From positions 1-20,026 of the forward strand of contig JAEXFV010000088.1 in NCBI GenBank assembly GCA_023451115.1: a stretch of DNA of 20,026 nt, written 5' to 3'. The notes under the pieces were generated by a model. The model was not told where the DNA came from, ran no database searches, and saw only the letters and a program-made list of their open reading frames with translations. Source of the DNA: Bacillota bacterium (GTDB taxonomy: Bacteria; Bacillota; Clostridia; Christensenellales; CAG-138). A program made the translations under genes and the position numbers. Position 1 is the first letter of the stretch; the number at the start of each line of letters is the position of its first letter. Shown piece after piece: positions 6,745 through 14,900 of the stretch.

Positions 6745-8535
6745 ATGAAAGCAAAAATGGAGCACAAAGTAAACGGAAATATTGCCGGCATCAAAAGCCA
6801 GTTACTGGAGCAAATCGCCTCCCTGTATGAAATCAAAATGGGACAGGACGTATTTTGCAGCTGGGAACTGCTGGAGCGGATGGCCGCCTACACAGGACTA
6901 ATTGGCAGGGAAATTTCCGTATATCTTAAGCGCAATGGTACGGTAGCGGATGTTTCTGTGGGAGATGCCCAAACCGTATCCATGCCGGAGCTGCGGGTGG
7001 TACGTAACCAGGACAGGCTATGCGGCGTGCGATGCATCCATACCCACCCCAATGGGGACGGCCGTTTGAGCGGCGTGGATTTGGGAACGCTGCGTTCTAT
7101 GCAGCTGGATTGTATGGCGGCCCTGGGGGTGCGGGAGGGAAAACCAGTAGTCCTTTATGCCGCATTTTTAGGGGAGTGGGAGGCGGATACAGGGTTTGCA
7201 GCGCTGCAATACGGCCCCTTGCGCCCTGACCGCCTGCCGCAACAAGCTTTGATGCGTGAGCTGTACCTGGCGGACGACCGGCTCAAAGCTTCCGCACGGG
7301 AAACAGGGGAGCTGCGGCCGGAACGGGCTATTTTGGTAGGGCTTGAGGGCAACAGCGGTTATGATACCCTGGAGGAGCTGGGAGAGCTGGTGAAAACCGC
7401 GGGGGGCGAGCCGGTAGGCCGCAGCGTGCAAAAGCGGAACGCGCCGGACAACGCTACTTATATCGGTTCCGGCAAGGCGGAGGAGCTCAGCCTTATGGGC
7501 AGCGCGCTGGAGGCGGATCTGTTTGTGTTTGACGACGAACTTTCCGCGGTTCAGCTGCGCAACCTGGAAGAGCTGCTGGGCAGGCCGGTGGTGGATCGAA
7601 CTACGCTGATTTTAGATATTTTTGCAGGCAGGGCCCAAACTCGTGAAGGCAAGCTGCAGGTAGAGCTTGCCCAGCTGAATTACCGGCTTCCCCGGCTTTC
7701 CGGGCAAGGGACGTCCCTGTCCCGTTTGGGAGGCGGTATCGGAACCCGGGGGCCCGGAGAAAAAAAGCTGGAGATCGACCGCCGCAGAATTCGCCGGCGC
7801 ATTTATGAGCTGGAGCAGGAACTCAAAGAAATCGTATCCCAGCGGGCGTTGCGCAGAGAACGGCGGCAAAAAAATGCTTTGCCCCTGGTTGCCCTGGTTG
7901 GATATACCAATGCAGGAAAATCTACCCTGCTAAACGCCATATCCGGCAGCTCGGTTCTGGCGGAGGACAAGCTGTTTGCCACGCTGGATCCGGTGGTGCG
8001 CAAAGTGGAACTGCCGGAGGGCACACAGGTGCTGTTTTCCGACACGGTAGGGTTTATCAATAAATTGCCCCACGAACTGGTGCGGGCATTTCATGCAACA
8101 TTGGAGGAAGTGTCGCAGGCAGATTTAATTTTGCATGTGGCGGACTGCTCCAGCCCCTATTTTGATGTACAGATGGGGGTGGTGGAGGATGTGCTTTGCC
8201 AGTTGGGAGCGGGAGACACACCGAGAATCAATGTATACAATAAAATCGACCGGGAAGAAGCTTTGCTTGGCAAGCGGGGGAACAGCATATCCATCAGCGC
8301 CCGGGAGGGAACGGGGATAGCAGCCCTGCTTACGCTGGTGGAACAAACCTTGAACAAGGCGCAAATTCGGGTGGAGCTTTTTATCCCCTATCAACGCTAT
8401 GATGTGATGACCACACTGCGAAGCATGGGACGAATTTTATCCGAGACCCATCAGGAACAGGGGACTCTGGTAGAAGCGATGCTGGAGGAAGGGGATTTGT
8501 GGCGTATCCGCCGGCAGCTTGGCAATTGTGAATGA
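6745..8535 (+). CDS. hflX: GTPase HflX with N-terminal JAMM/MPN-like domain
   Basis: HflX is a ribosome-associated GTPase that splits stalled or hibernating 70S ribosomes. At 596 residues it is about 170 longer than the 420-430 residue E. coli and Bacillus forms. The HflX part starts near residue 193 (RAILVGLEG). It shows the HflX domain motif GGGIGTRGPGEKKLEID (329-345), G1 GYTNAGKST (386-394), G3 DTVGF (433-437), G4 NKID (499-502), G5 SAR (518-520), and a C-terminal domain. Residues 1-190 are an extension with a JAMM-type pattern: Glu56, then His99-Thr-His101, seven residues, Ser109, two residues, Asp112. Similar long HflX proteins occur in other Clostridia from memory. The start at ATG 6745 has GAGAGG directly adjacent, so ATG 6757, with the same site 12 bases away, is an alternative. 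No promoter with two good boxes was found. Confidence 0.93.
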   Translation: MKAKMEHKVNGNIAGIKSQLLEQIASLYEIKMGQDVFCSWELLERMAAYTGLIGREISVYLKRNGTVADVSVGDAQTVSMPELRVVRNQDRLCGVRCIHTHPNGDGRLSGVDLGTLRSMQLDCMAALGVREGKPVVLYAAFLGEWEADTGFAALQYGPLRPDRLPQQALMRELYLADDRLKASARETGELRPERAILVGLEGNSGYDTLEELGELVKTAGGEPVGRSVQKRNAPDNATYIGSGKAEELSLMGSALEADLFVFDDELSAVQLRNLEELLGRPVVDRTTLILDIFAGRAQTREGKLQVELAQLNYRLPRLSGQGTSLSRLGGGIGTRGPGEKKLEIDRRRIRRRIYELEQELKEIVSQRALRRERRQKNALPLVALVGYTNAGKSTLLNAISGSSVLAEDKLFATLDPVVRKVELPEGTQVLFSDTVGFINKLPHELVRAFHATLEEVSQADLILHVADCSSPYFDVQMGVVEDVLCQLGAGDTPRINVYNKIDREEALLGKRGNSISISAREGTGIAALLTLVEQTLNKAQIRVELFIPYQRYDVMTTLRSMGRILSETHQEQGTLVEAMLEEGDLWRIRRQLGNCE

Positions 8536-8559
8536 AGCATAAATCCCTGTAATATCCCC

Positions 8560-8588
8560 TTGAAAGGGAAAGGGCCTTGGGGTAAAAT
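8560..8588 (+). promoter_or_regulatory. Sigma-A type promoter of the sortase gene
   Basis: The -35 TTGAAA at 8560-8565, a 17-base spacer, and the -10 TAAAAT at 8583-8588 are a good match. It lies after the hflX stop (8535), so the sortase is probably transcribed separately from hflX. The start codon at 8629 has GGAGG at 8617-8621. Confidence 0.7.
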
Positions 8589-8628
8589 AAACTGAATTCA
8601 TTTGGAAAAGCTTTCTGGAGGATAGAAT

Positions 8629-9483
8629 ATGCAAACAAAAACGCGCGTGCGCGTGCTGGCCCTGGCTGCGGTGCTGCTGGCTTGCGTTTTCCTGGCGGCT
8701 GGCTGCGGCAACAATGCGCAAGATGACACAGAGATCGGGTTTGGAGACGATACCCTGAATTTTTCCCAGCCCAGTTCCACTCCTGACCAATCCGGCGCTG
8801 CCCTGGCCCCTGTAACAACCCCTGACCCGGCTGCCCCCAGCGCTTCCGCTACCCCTGCAGAGCCTACGCCCACTTCTGCAGTGAGCGTGGAGCAACTGGA
8901 CGGCACTTCCAAGGCCACTCCGGAGCCCAAACGCACCTATGAGGAATACCGCAACCTCAACAGCGATGTAATCGGCTGGATTAATATTCCGGGCACAGAG
9001 GTGGATTACCCCTTGCTTAAGGCAAGCGATAACGAGTATTATCTTACCCGTAATGCGGAAAAAGCTTCTTCCGACTATGGCGCGATCTTTATGGATTACC
9101 GCTGCACCAAGGACAGCAAGCATATTATTATCCATGGGCACAACATGAAAAACGGATCCATGTTCGGCTCCTTACACAATTACAGCCTGAAGGAGTTTTA
9201 CGACGCTCACCGGGAAATCAAGATTAAGTTTGGCGACAAAGAATACACCTATAAGATATTTGCTACCTACACGGTGGACGCGGCGGATGCGCTGTATATG
9301 GCGGTAGACCAGGATATTCCCAATGATGAATCCTTTGCGGAGTTTATGAACCAGCTGGCTGCAAAGTCCCGCTTTGCCACAGACATCACCATTCAGCCTA
9401 CGGATCATGTGGTAACGTTATCCACCTGCAACCGGGTAGACTATAAAAACGGCCGCGAAGTGGTTCATGCAGTGCGCGTGTAA
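8629..9483 (+). CDS. Class B sortase with a lipoprotein-type signal peptide
   Basis: A 284-residue extracellular transpeptidase of the sortase B family, which cuts a C-terminal sorting signal and links proteins to the cell wall or to each other. The first 26 residues hold three positive charges, a hydrophobic core, and FLAAGC, a lipobox with Cys26 as lipidation site. Residues about 30-100 are a low-complexity linker rich in Ser, Thr, Pro and Ala. The catalytic domain (about 103-284) starts with YEEYRNLNSDVIGWINIPGT, then has YPLLKASDNEYYL, the catalytic His171 in HGHN, Cys267 in TLSTC, and a basic residue Arg276 in NGREVVHA. All three catalytic residues are present. Most sortases are held by an N-terminal transmembrane helix, so the lipid anchor is unusual. 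No sorting-signal substrate is encoded in the window. An ArsR-type gene follows after 33 bases. Confidence 0.88.
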   Translation: MQTKTRVRVLALAAVLLACVFLAAGCGNNAQDDTEIGFGDDTLNFSQPSSTPDQSGAALAPVTTPDPAAPSASATPAEPTPTSAVSVEQLDGTSKATPEPKRTYEEYRNLNSDVIGWINIPGTEVDYPLLKASDNEYYLTRNAEKASSDYGAIFMDYRCTKDSKHIIIHGHNMKNGSMFGSLHNYSLKEFYDAHREIKIKFGDKEYTYKIFATYTVDAADALYMAVDQDIPNDESFAEFMNQLAAKSRFATDITIQPTDHVVTLSTCNRVDYKNGREVVHAVRV

Positions 9484-9516
9484 CCAGCTTGCAGCAATGG
9501 GGAGGGAGCGGATGGC

Positions 9517-9810
9517 ATGACCCACTATTTTAGCCCGTATATCCCCGTTTTAAAAGCGCTTTCAGACGAGACGCGCCTGAAAATCGTGCAAATGCTTACC
9601 TGCCAGCGTATGTGTGCAAACGAAATACTGGAGTGCTTTAGCATGACCCAGCCCTCGTTATCCTATCATATGAAAATTCTCACCACCTGCGGTTTGGTGC
9701 AGGCGAAGCGGGAGGCAGGGTTCACCATTTACCGTGTGGATCCAGGGCAGCTTTGGGCCATACGGGGGTTGATGGATACCTTGCTGGAAGGCAGCGAAGT
9801 AAAGGCATGA
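9517..9810 (+). CDS. ArsR/SmtB-family winged-helix regulator
   Basis: A 97-residue dimeric repressor-type DNA-binding protein. It has the family layout: an N-terminal helix with VLKALSDETRLKIVQML, a recognition helix region TQPSLSYHMKILTTCGLV, and a beta wing ending AGFTIYRV. Four cysteines are present (29, 33, 40, 58). Cys29, 33 and 40 lie on or next to the alpha3-equivalent segment where ArsR proteins bind arsenite or cadmium, but the classical CVC motif is absent, so metal or thiol sensing is only a possibility. The ATG at 9517 is preceded by a GGGGAGGGAG purine run (9499-9508). The gap to the sortase gene is 33 bases, which suggests co-transcription. A terminator follows directly. No target operator was recognised. 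Confidence 0.88.
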   Translation: MTHYFSPYIPVLKALSDETRLKIVQMLTCQRMCANEILECFSMTQPSLSYHMKILTTCGLVQAKREAGFTIYRVDPGQLWAIRGLMDTLLEGSEVKA

Positions 9811-9819
9811 AAAGCCCTG

Positions 9820-9848
9820 AGGGCTGCGTTTGAGGACGCAGCCCTTTT
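9820..9848 (+). terminator. Intrinsic terminator after the arsR-family gene
   Basis: A perfect 10-bp stem AGGGCTGCGT / ACGCAGCCCT (9820-9829 and 9836-9845) with a six-base loop is followed by a short TTTT tract (9845-9848). It starts nine bases after the stop codon and ends just before the extended -10 promoter of the next gene. Confidence 0.8.
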
Positions 9849-9860
9849 GCTGTGCATTTG

Positions 9861-9869
9861 TGATATACT
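9861..9869 (+). promoter_or_regulatory. Extended -10 promoter of the deaminase-queT unit
   Basis: TGATATACT at 9861-9869 reads as TG-n-TATACT, an extended -10. No good -35 exists, since that position falls in the terminator stem. GATATA occurs twice (9862-9867 and 9871-9876), nine bases apart. The start codon at 9898 has GGAGG at 9888-9892. Confidence 0.55.
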
Positions 9870-9897
9870 GGATATATTAATTTGCCTGGAGGTGCGT

Positions 9898-11259
9898 ATG
9901 GCCGACCTGTTTATCCGCAATATTGACACCATAGTGACCTGTGATGATAGGGACCAAGTCCTGCATAACGCCGATTTGGCCATCGAGGGCGGCGTCATTA
10001 CCGGCATGGGCCCGGTGGGAACCGTTGCACGGCCGCCCCTAGCCCGGGAAATTATGGGAGACGGCCTATGGCTGTATCCCGGCTTGGTGAATACCCACCA
10101 TCATCTCTATCAGTACTTTACCCGCAACCTTCCCCAGGTGCAAAATATGGAGCTGTTTGATTGGCTGACGGCTTTATATGGCATTTGGAAAGGCCTGGAT
10201 GAGGAAATGGTGTATTTGAGCGCCCTATGCGGCATGGGCGAGCTGGTAAAGTACGGTTGTACCACCTGCTTTGACCATCATTACGTATTCCCGCAGGGGC
10301 AAAGCCGGCTTATCGACGCCCAACTGCAGGCCGCTGAACAACTGGGGATTCGCATGCATGCATCCAGGGGCAGCATGAGCCTCTCGCAAAAGGATGGGGG
10401 ATTGCCGCCGGATAGCGTAGTGCAGGAGCTGGATGCCATCTTGCAGGACAGCCGTAGGTTGATTGAGGCTTACCATGATGCCAGGCCGTTCTCTATGCGC
10501 CAAATCGTGTTGGCCCCTTGCTCCCCTTTTTCCGTTACGGCGGATCTGCTGCGGGAAAGCGCAGTGCTGGCCCGGAGCTATCAAGTAAGGCTGCATACCC
10601 ATTTGTGCGAAACAAAGGACGAAGAACGGTTCACTTTGGAAAAAACCGGCATGCGTCCCTACGATTATATGGAATCCCTTGGCTGGACCGGCCCGGACGT
10701 TTGGTATGCCCATGGCATTCATTTTTACGACAACGAGCTATTGCGGCTGGCCCAGAGCCAGACCGGCGTGGCCCATTGCCCCTGCTCCAATATGAAACTG
10801 GCCTCCGGCGTATGCCGGGTGCCGGATTTACTGCGGCTGGGTGTGCCGTTAGGATTGGCGGTGGATGGCAGCGCGTCCAACGATGGGAGCAATTTGCTGG
10901 AAGAATTGCGTACTGCCTACCTGCTCCACCGGCTCACCTATGGGGAGCAGGCGCCCACCGGATACCAGCTGCTCAAAGTGGCCACCCGGGGCGGGGCAAA
11001 GCTTTTGGGCCGGGACGACATTGGCCAGGTAGCAACCGGAAAAGCCGGGGATGTGTTCCTGATTGACAGCCGCAGCCTGGAACTCACCGGGGCCTTGCAG
11101 GATCCGGCCAGCTTCTTTGGCACGGTGGGATACCATGCGCCTGCCAAATATACCGTAATAGCGGGCAAAGTGGTGGCCCAGGAAGGCGTTCTTGTGGGGA
11201 TTGAGGAACAAAGCATACGGCAGGCAGCCAATGCGGCGGTGAAACGGCTGCTGGGCTGA
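9898..11259 (+). CDS. Amidohydrolase-superfamily deaminase, 8-oxoguanine deaminase-like
   Basis: A 453-residue cytoplasmic metal-dependent hydrolase of the amidohydrolase superfamily, in the chlorohydrolase/8-oxoguanine deaminase subgroup. Visible ligands include THHH (His67 and His69), HTHLCE (His233, His235, Glu238), His272 in WYAHGIHF, His293 in AHCPCSN, and Asp323 in VDGSASND. The segments YQYFTRN, ELFDWLTALYGIW, CGMGELVKYGCTTCFDHHYVFP and HASRGSMSLSQKDGG are close to what I remember of 8-oxoguanine deaminases. Related enzymes act on guanine, hydroxylated triazines or other purine-like bases, so the substrate is unproven. The start at ATG 9898 is chosen because GGAGG lies five bases upstream, rather than an in-frame TTG at 9847 inside the terminator. 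The downstream queT gene starts 35 bases after the stop and is probably co-transcribed. Confidence 0.82.
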   Translation: MADLFIRNIDTIVTCDDRDQVLHNADLAIEGGVITGMGPVGTVARPPLAREIMGDGLWLYPGLVNTHHHLYQYFTRNLPQVQNMELFDWLTALYGIWKGLDEEMVYLSALCGMGELVKYGCTTCFDHHYVFPQGQSRLIDAQLQAAEQLGIRMHASRGSMSLSQKDGGLPPDSVVQELDAILQDSRRLIEAYHDARPFSMRQIVLAPCSPFSVTADLLRESAVLARSYQVRLHTHLCETKDEERFTLEKTGMRPYDYMESLGWTGPDVWYAHGIHFYDNELLRLAQSQTGVAHCPCSNMKLASGVCRVPDLLRLGVPLGLAVDGSASNDGSNLLEELRTAYLLHRLTYGEQAPTGYQLLKVATRGGAKLLGRDDIGQVATGKAGDVFLIDSRSLELTGALQDPASFFGTVGYHAPAKYTVIAGKVVAQEGVLVGIEEQSIRQAANAAVKRLLG

Positions 11260-11294
11260 CTGCAGTATCAATAAAGTTGCAAAAGGAAAACAAC

Positions 11295-11786
11295 ATGAAG
11301 AAAACAACGACAAAGCAGTTGGCATACGGTGCCATCACTGCTGCCATTTACACAGTGCTGACTGTGGCGGTAGCGCCAATTGCCTCAGGGGCTATCCAAT
11401 GCCGCATTTCTGAGGCCATGTGCGTGCTGCCCTACTTTTGCCCTGCGGCGGTGCCCGGGCTGTTGGTCGGTTGCCTGCTTTCCAACCTGATTATGGGCAG
11501 TATGCTGCTGGATATCATATTTGGCAGCCTGGCCACACTGCTGGCCGCGTTATGCACCTGCTACCTGGGAAAACGGAATGGCAGCCGCTGGCTTGCTCCT
11601 CTGCCTGCAGTGGCGTTCAATGCAGTGATCGTAGGGTGGGTGGTGAATGTTTTATATTCTCCGGAGCTATCTTACTGGCTTTGTGCGGCTTATGTGGGGA
11701 TTGGGCAAATTGCAGCCTGTTATATTCTGGGCATTCCGCTGTTCTATCTTGTGGAGCGGTATCAAAGCAAGCTGTTCTCTGAATAA
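11295..11786 (+). CDS. queT: QueT-family transporter (ECF substrate-binding subunit)
   Basis: A 163-residue integral membrane protein with about five to six hydrophobic helices. The QueT family is the substrate-binding (S) subunit of energy-coupling-factor transporters predicted to import queuosine precursors such as preQ1 or queuine. The family signature is present near residues 34-57: IQCRISEAMCVLP, followed by FCPAAVPGLLVGCLLSN, and then a DIIFGSLATLLAALC segment. The energizing module (EcfA, EcfT) is not in the window and would be shared genomically. The start at ATG 11295 uses AGGA at 11284-11287, seven bases upstream, and excludes a TTG at 11277. The gene follows the deaminase by 35 bases, with no terminator or recognisable preQ1 riboswitch between them. 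Confidence 0.88.
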   Translation: MKKTTTKQLAYGAITAAIYTVLTVAVAPIASGAIQCRISEAMCVLPYFCPAAVPGLLVGCLLSNLIMGSMLLDIIFGSLATLLAALCTCYLGKRNGSRWLAPLPAVAFNAVIVGWVVNVLYSPELSYWLCAAYVGIGQIAACYILGIPLFYLVERYQSKLFSE

Positions 11787-11838
11787 TGGCAAAGATGTGT
11801 TGCAACGGTATAAAATGCAGGAAGTCTTGCATGCATCC

Positions 11839-11867
11839 TTGACACCGGGGATATGCAATATTATAAT
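11839..11867 (+). promoter_or_regulatory. Consensus sigma-A promoter of the pyruvate:ferredoxin oxidoreductase gene
   Basis: A perfect TTGACA at 11839-11844, a 17-base spacer, and a perfect TATAAT at 11862-11867. Expected start of transcription is near 11874, giving a leader of about 75 bases. The leader contains a possible hairpin (TTCCTTGC at 11892-11899 with GCAGGAA at 11912-11918). Such a promoter fits very high expression. Confidence 0.9.
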
Positions 11868-11949
11868 GAAAGTTGCGTGAAACCCTTGTTTTTCCTTGCA
11901 TTATGGGGAAAGCAGGAAGCAAATAACGTTCAAAATCAGGAGGTTCGCT

Positions 11950-14900
11950 ATGCCAAAGACAATGACCATCGATGGCAATACCGCTGCTGCACATGTCGCG
12001 TATGCATTTTCCGACGTGGCCGCGATATATCCCATCACGCCTTCCTCTCCCATGGCAGAGGTTGCCGATGACTGGGCGGCAAACGGCCGTCTCAATCTGT
12101 TTGGGCAGAAGGTTCGCATCGCTGAGATGCAGTCCGAAGCCGGCGCTGCAGGCGCTGTGCACGGTTCCCTGGCGGCCGGTGCGCTGACCACCACTTTCAC
12201 CGCTTCTCAGGGCCTGTTGCTGATGATTCCCAATATGTACAAGATCAGCGGCGAGTTGCTGCCTGGCGTGTTCCATGTATCCGCCCGTGCCCTGGCAGCT
12301 CACTCCCTTTCCATTTTCGGCGACCATAGCGACGTAATGGGCGCCAGGCAGACCGGCTTTGCCATGCTGTCCGCTGCATCCGTCCAGGAAGTGATGGACT
12401 TGGCGCTGGTAGCCCATCTGTCCGCCATCAAAGCAAGCGTTCCGTTCCTGCATTTCTTTGACGGTTTCAGGACCTCTCATGAAGTCCAGAAGATAGAGGC
12501 CATCGATTATGAAGATATGGCCAAGTTGTGCGACTTTGACGCTGTGGCCAAGTTCCGCGCACGGGCGCTCAACCCTGAGCATCCCCACCAGGCCGGTACT
12601 GCCCAGAACCCGGATATTTACTTCCAGGGCCGTGAAGCCGCCAACAAGTATTACCAGGCTGTTCCCGCTATTGTGGAAGAGTATATGGCGCAGGTTAGCA
12701 AGCTCACCGGCCGTAGCTACCACCTGTTTGATTATGTTGGCGCTCCCGATGCGGAGAAGGTTATTGTGATCATGGGCTCCGGTGCAGACGTAGCGGAAGA
12801 AGCCGTCAATTACCTCAACAAGAAGGGCGAAAAGCTGGGCGTATTGAAAGTTCGCCTGTACCGCCCCTTTGCTGCGGACAAGTTTGTGGCAGCTCTGCCC
12901 GCTTCTGTAAAGAAGATCGCAGTGCTGGATCGTACCAAAGAGCCCGGTTCTTTGGGCGAGCCTCTCTATCAGGATGTAATCAATGCTCTTATCGAGACCG
13001 GACGTCAGGGCGTCAGCGTGTATGGCGGCCGTTACGGCTTGGGCTCCAAGGAGTTCACACCTTCCATGGTGAAGGCCATCTACGACAACCTGGGTGCTGC
13101 TCAACCGAAGAACCACTTCACCGTGGGTATTGTGGACGATGTCACCAACACCTCCCTGGAAGTGAAAGACCAGATCAACGCTGCGCCGGAAGGCACCATT
13201 GCCTGCAAGTTCTATGGCTTGGGATCCGACGGCACGGTAGGCGCCAACAAGAACTCCATTAAGATCATCGGCGACCATACCGACATGTACGCCCAGGGCT
13301 ATTTCGCCTATGACTCCAAGAAGTCCGGCGGCTTTACGGTATCTCACCTGCGCTTTGGCAAAACCCCCATCCAGAGTCCTTACCTGATCGATCAGGCGGA
13401 CTTTGTGGCTTGCCATAACCCCTCTTATGTCATCCGTTATGCAGTGGCGGAAGGCATTAAGGACGGCGGCATCTTCCTGCTCAACTCCCCCTGGACGCTG
13501 GCGGAAATGGAAACCGAGCTGCCCGCTGCCATGAAGCGTGCCATTGCCCAGCATAACATCAAGTTCTACAATGTAGACGCGATTAAGCTGGCCCGTCAGG
13601 TTGGCATGGGCGGCCGCATCAATACCATCATGCAGTCCGCTTTCTTCAAGCTGGCGAACGTAATCCCCGCGGATCAGGCCATTGAATATATGAAGGCCTA
13701 TGCCAAGAAGTCCTACGGCAAGAAGGGTGACGAGGTCGTCAAGAAGAACTGGGATGCGATCGACGCTGGCGCCAATGCCATCGAGGAGATCCAGTATCCT
13801 GCCAGCTGGGCCAACGCAACAGAAGGCGCAGCCATGGTATCCACCTCTGACGATGCTTACTACACCGATTTTATCAAGCCCATCCTGGCACAGGAAGGCG
13901 ACAAGCTGCCTGTTTCCAAGCTGGCTGCCGATGGTTTTGTACCCACTGGCACCACCAAATATGAAAAACGCGGCGTTGCGGTGGACGTACCCCAGTGGAT
14001 CCCGGAAAACTGCATCCAGTGCAACCAGTGCTCTCTGGTTTGCCCCCATGCTACCATCCGTCCCTTCGTGGCCAAGGAAGCAGCCCTCAAGGATGCGCCT
14101 GCTGGCTTCGTTACCGTAGATGGCAAGGGCAAGGAAGCTGCGGGCCTGAAGTTCCGCATGCAGATCGCTCCTATGGATTGCACCGGCTGCGGCAACTGCG
14201 CAGATGTATGTCCCGCTAAGGAAAAGGCGCTCAAGATGGTTCCCTTGCACACCATTCAGGAGCAGGAAGAAAAGAATTGGGAATTCGCCCTCACCTTGCC
14301 GGAAGAAAAGTTGGAGCTCAACCGGGCTACCGTTAAGGGCAGCCAGTTCCTCCAGCCCCTGTTTGAGTTCTCCGGCGCTTGCGCTGGTTGCGGTGAAACA
14401 CCTTATGTCAAGCTGGTAACTCAGCTGTTTGGCGACAGGATGATCGTTGCCAATGCTACCGGCTGCTCCTCCATCTATGGCGGCAGCGCGCCCACTTGCC
14501 CCTATACGGTAAACGCCAAGGGATTTGGCCCCGCTTGGGCAAACTCCCTGTTTGAGGACAATGCGGAGTTCGGTTACGGCATGAACTTGGCCACCAAGCA
14601 TCGCCGGGCCAAACTGGCTGACTTGGTTGCACAGCTGCGCGACCTGGCCTGCACCGAAGAAGGCAAGGCTGTCATGCAGAATTGGCTGGACAACAAAGAC
14701 GATGCAGAAGGCAGCAAGGTTGCAGCGGAAGCGGTGAAGGAACTGGTCAACCGTCCCTGCGGCAAGGAGTGCAGCCCTGAAGCAGCTGCCGTCAAGGCAC
14801 AGATTAAGGACATGGAAGACCTGCTGGTCAAGAAGTCCATCTGGATCTTCGGCGGCGATGGTTGGGCATATGACATTGGCTACGGCGGACTGGACCACGT

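Noticed and set aside
9847..9897. TTG start for the deaminase 17 codons upstream
   Set aside because: It lies within the preceding terminator's T-run and upstream of the extended -10 box, so it would not be on the transcript from that promoter.
11260..11294. A preQ1 riboswitch before queT
   Set aside because: Only 35 bases separate the genes and they lack the pseudoknot-forming C-rich loop and A-rich tail of the class I aptamer. Classes II and III would not fit.
11896..11949. Upstream in-frame ATG for nifJ giving 18 more residues
   Set aside because: It lies in the leader about 22 bases after the expected transcript start and has no ribosome binding site, whereas ATG 11950 has AGGAGG at the ideal distance and gives the usual PFOR N-terminus.
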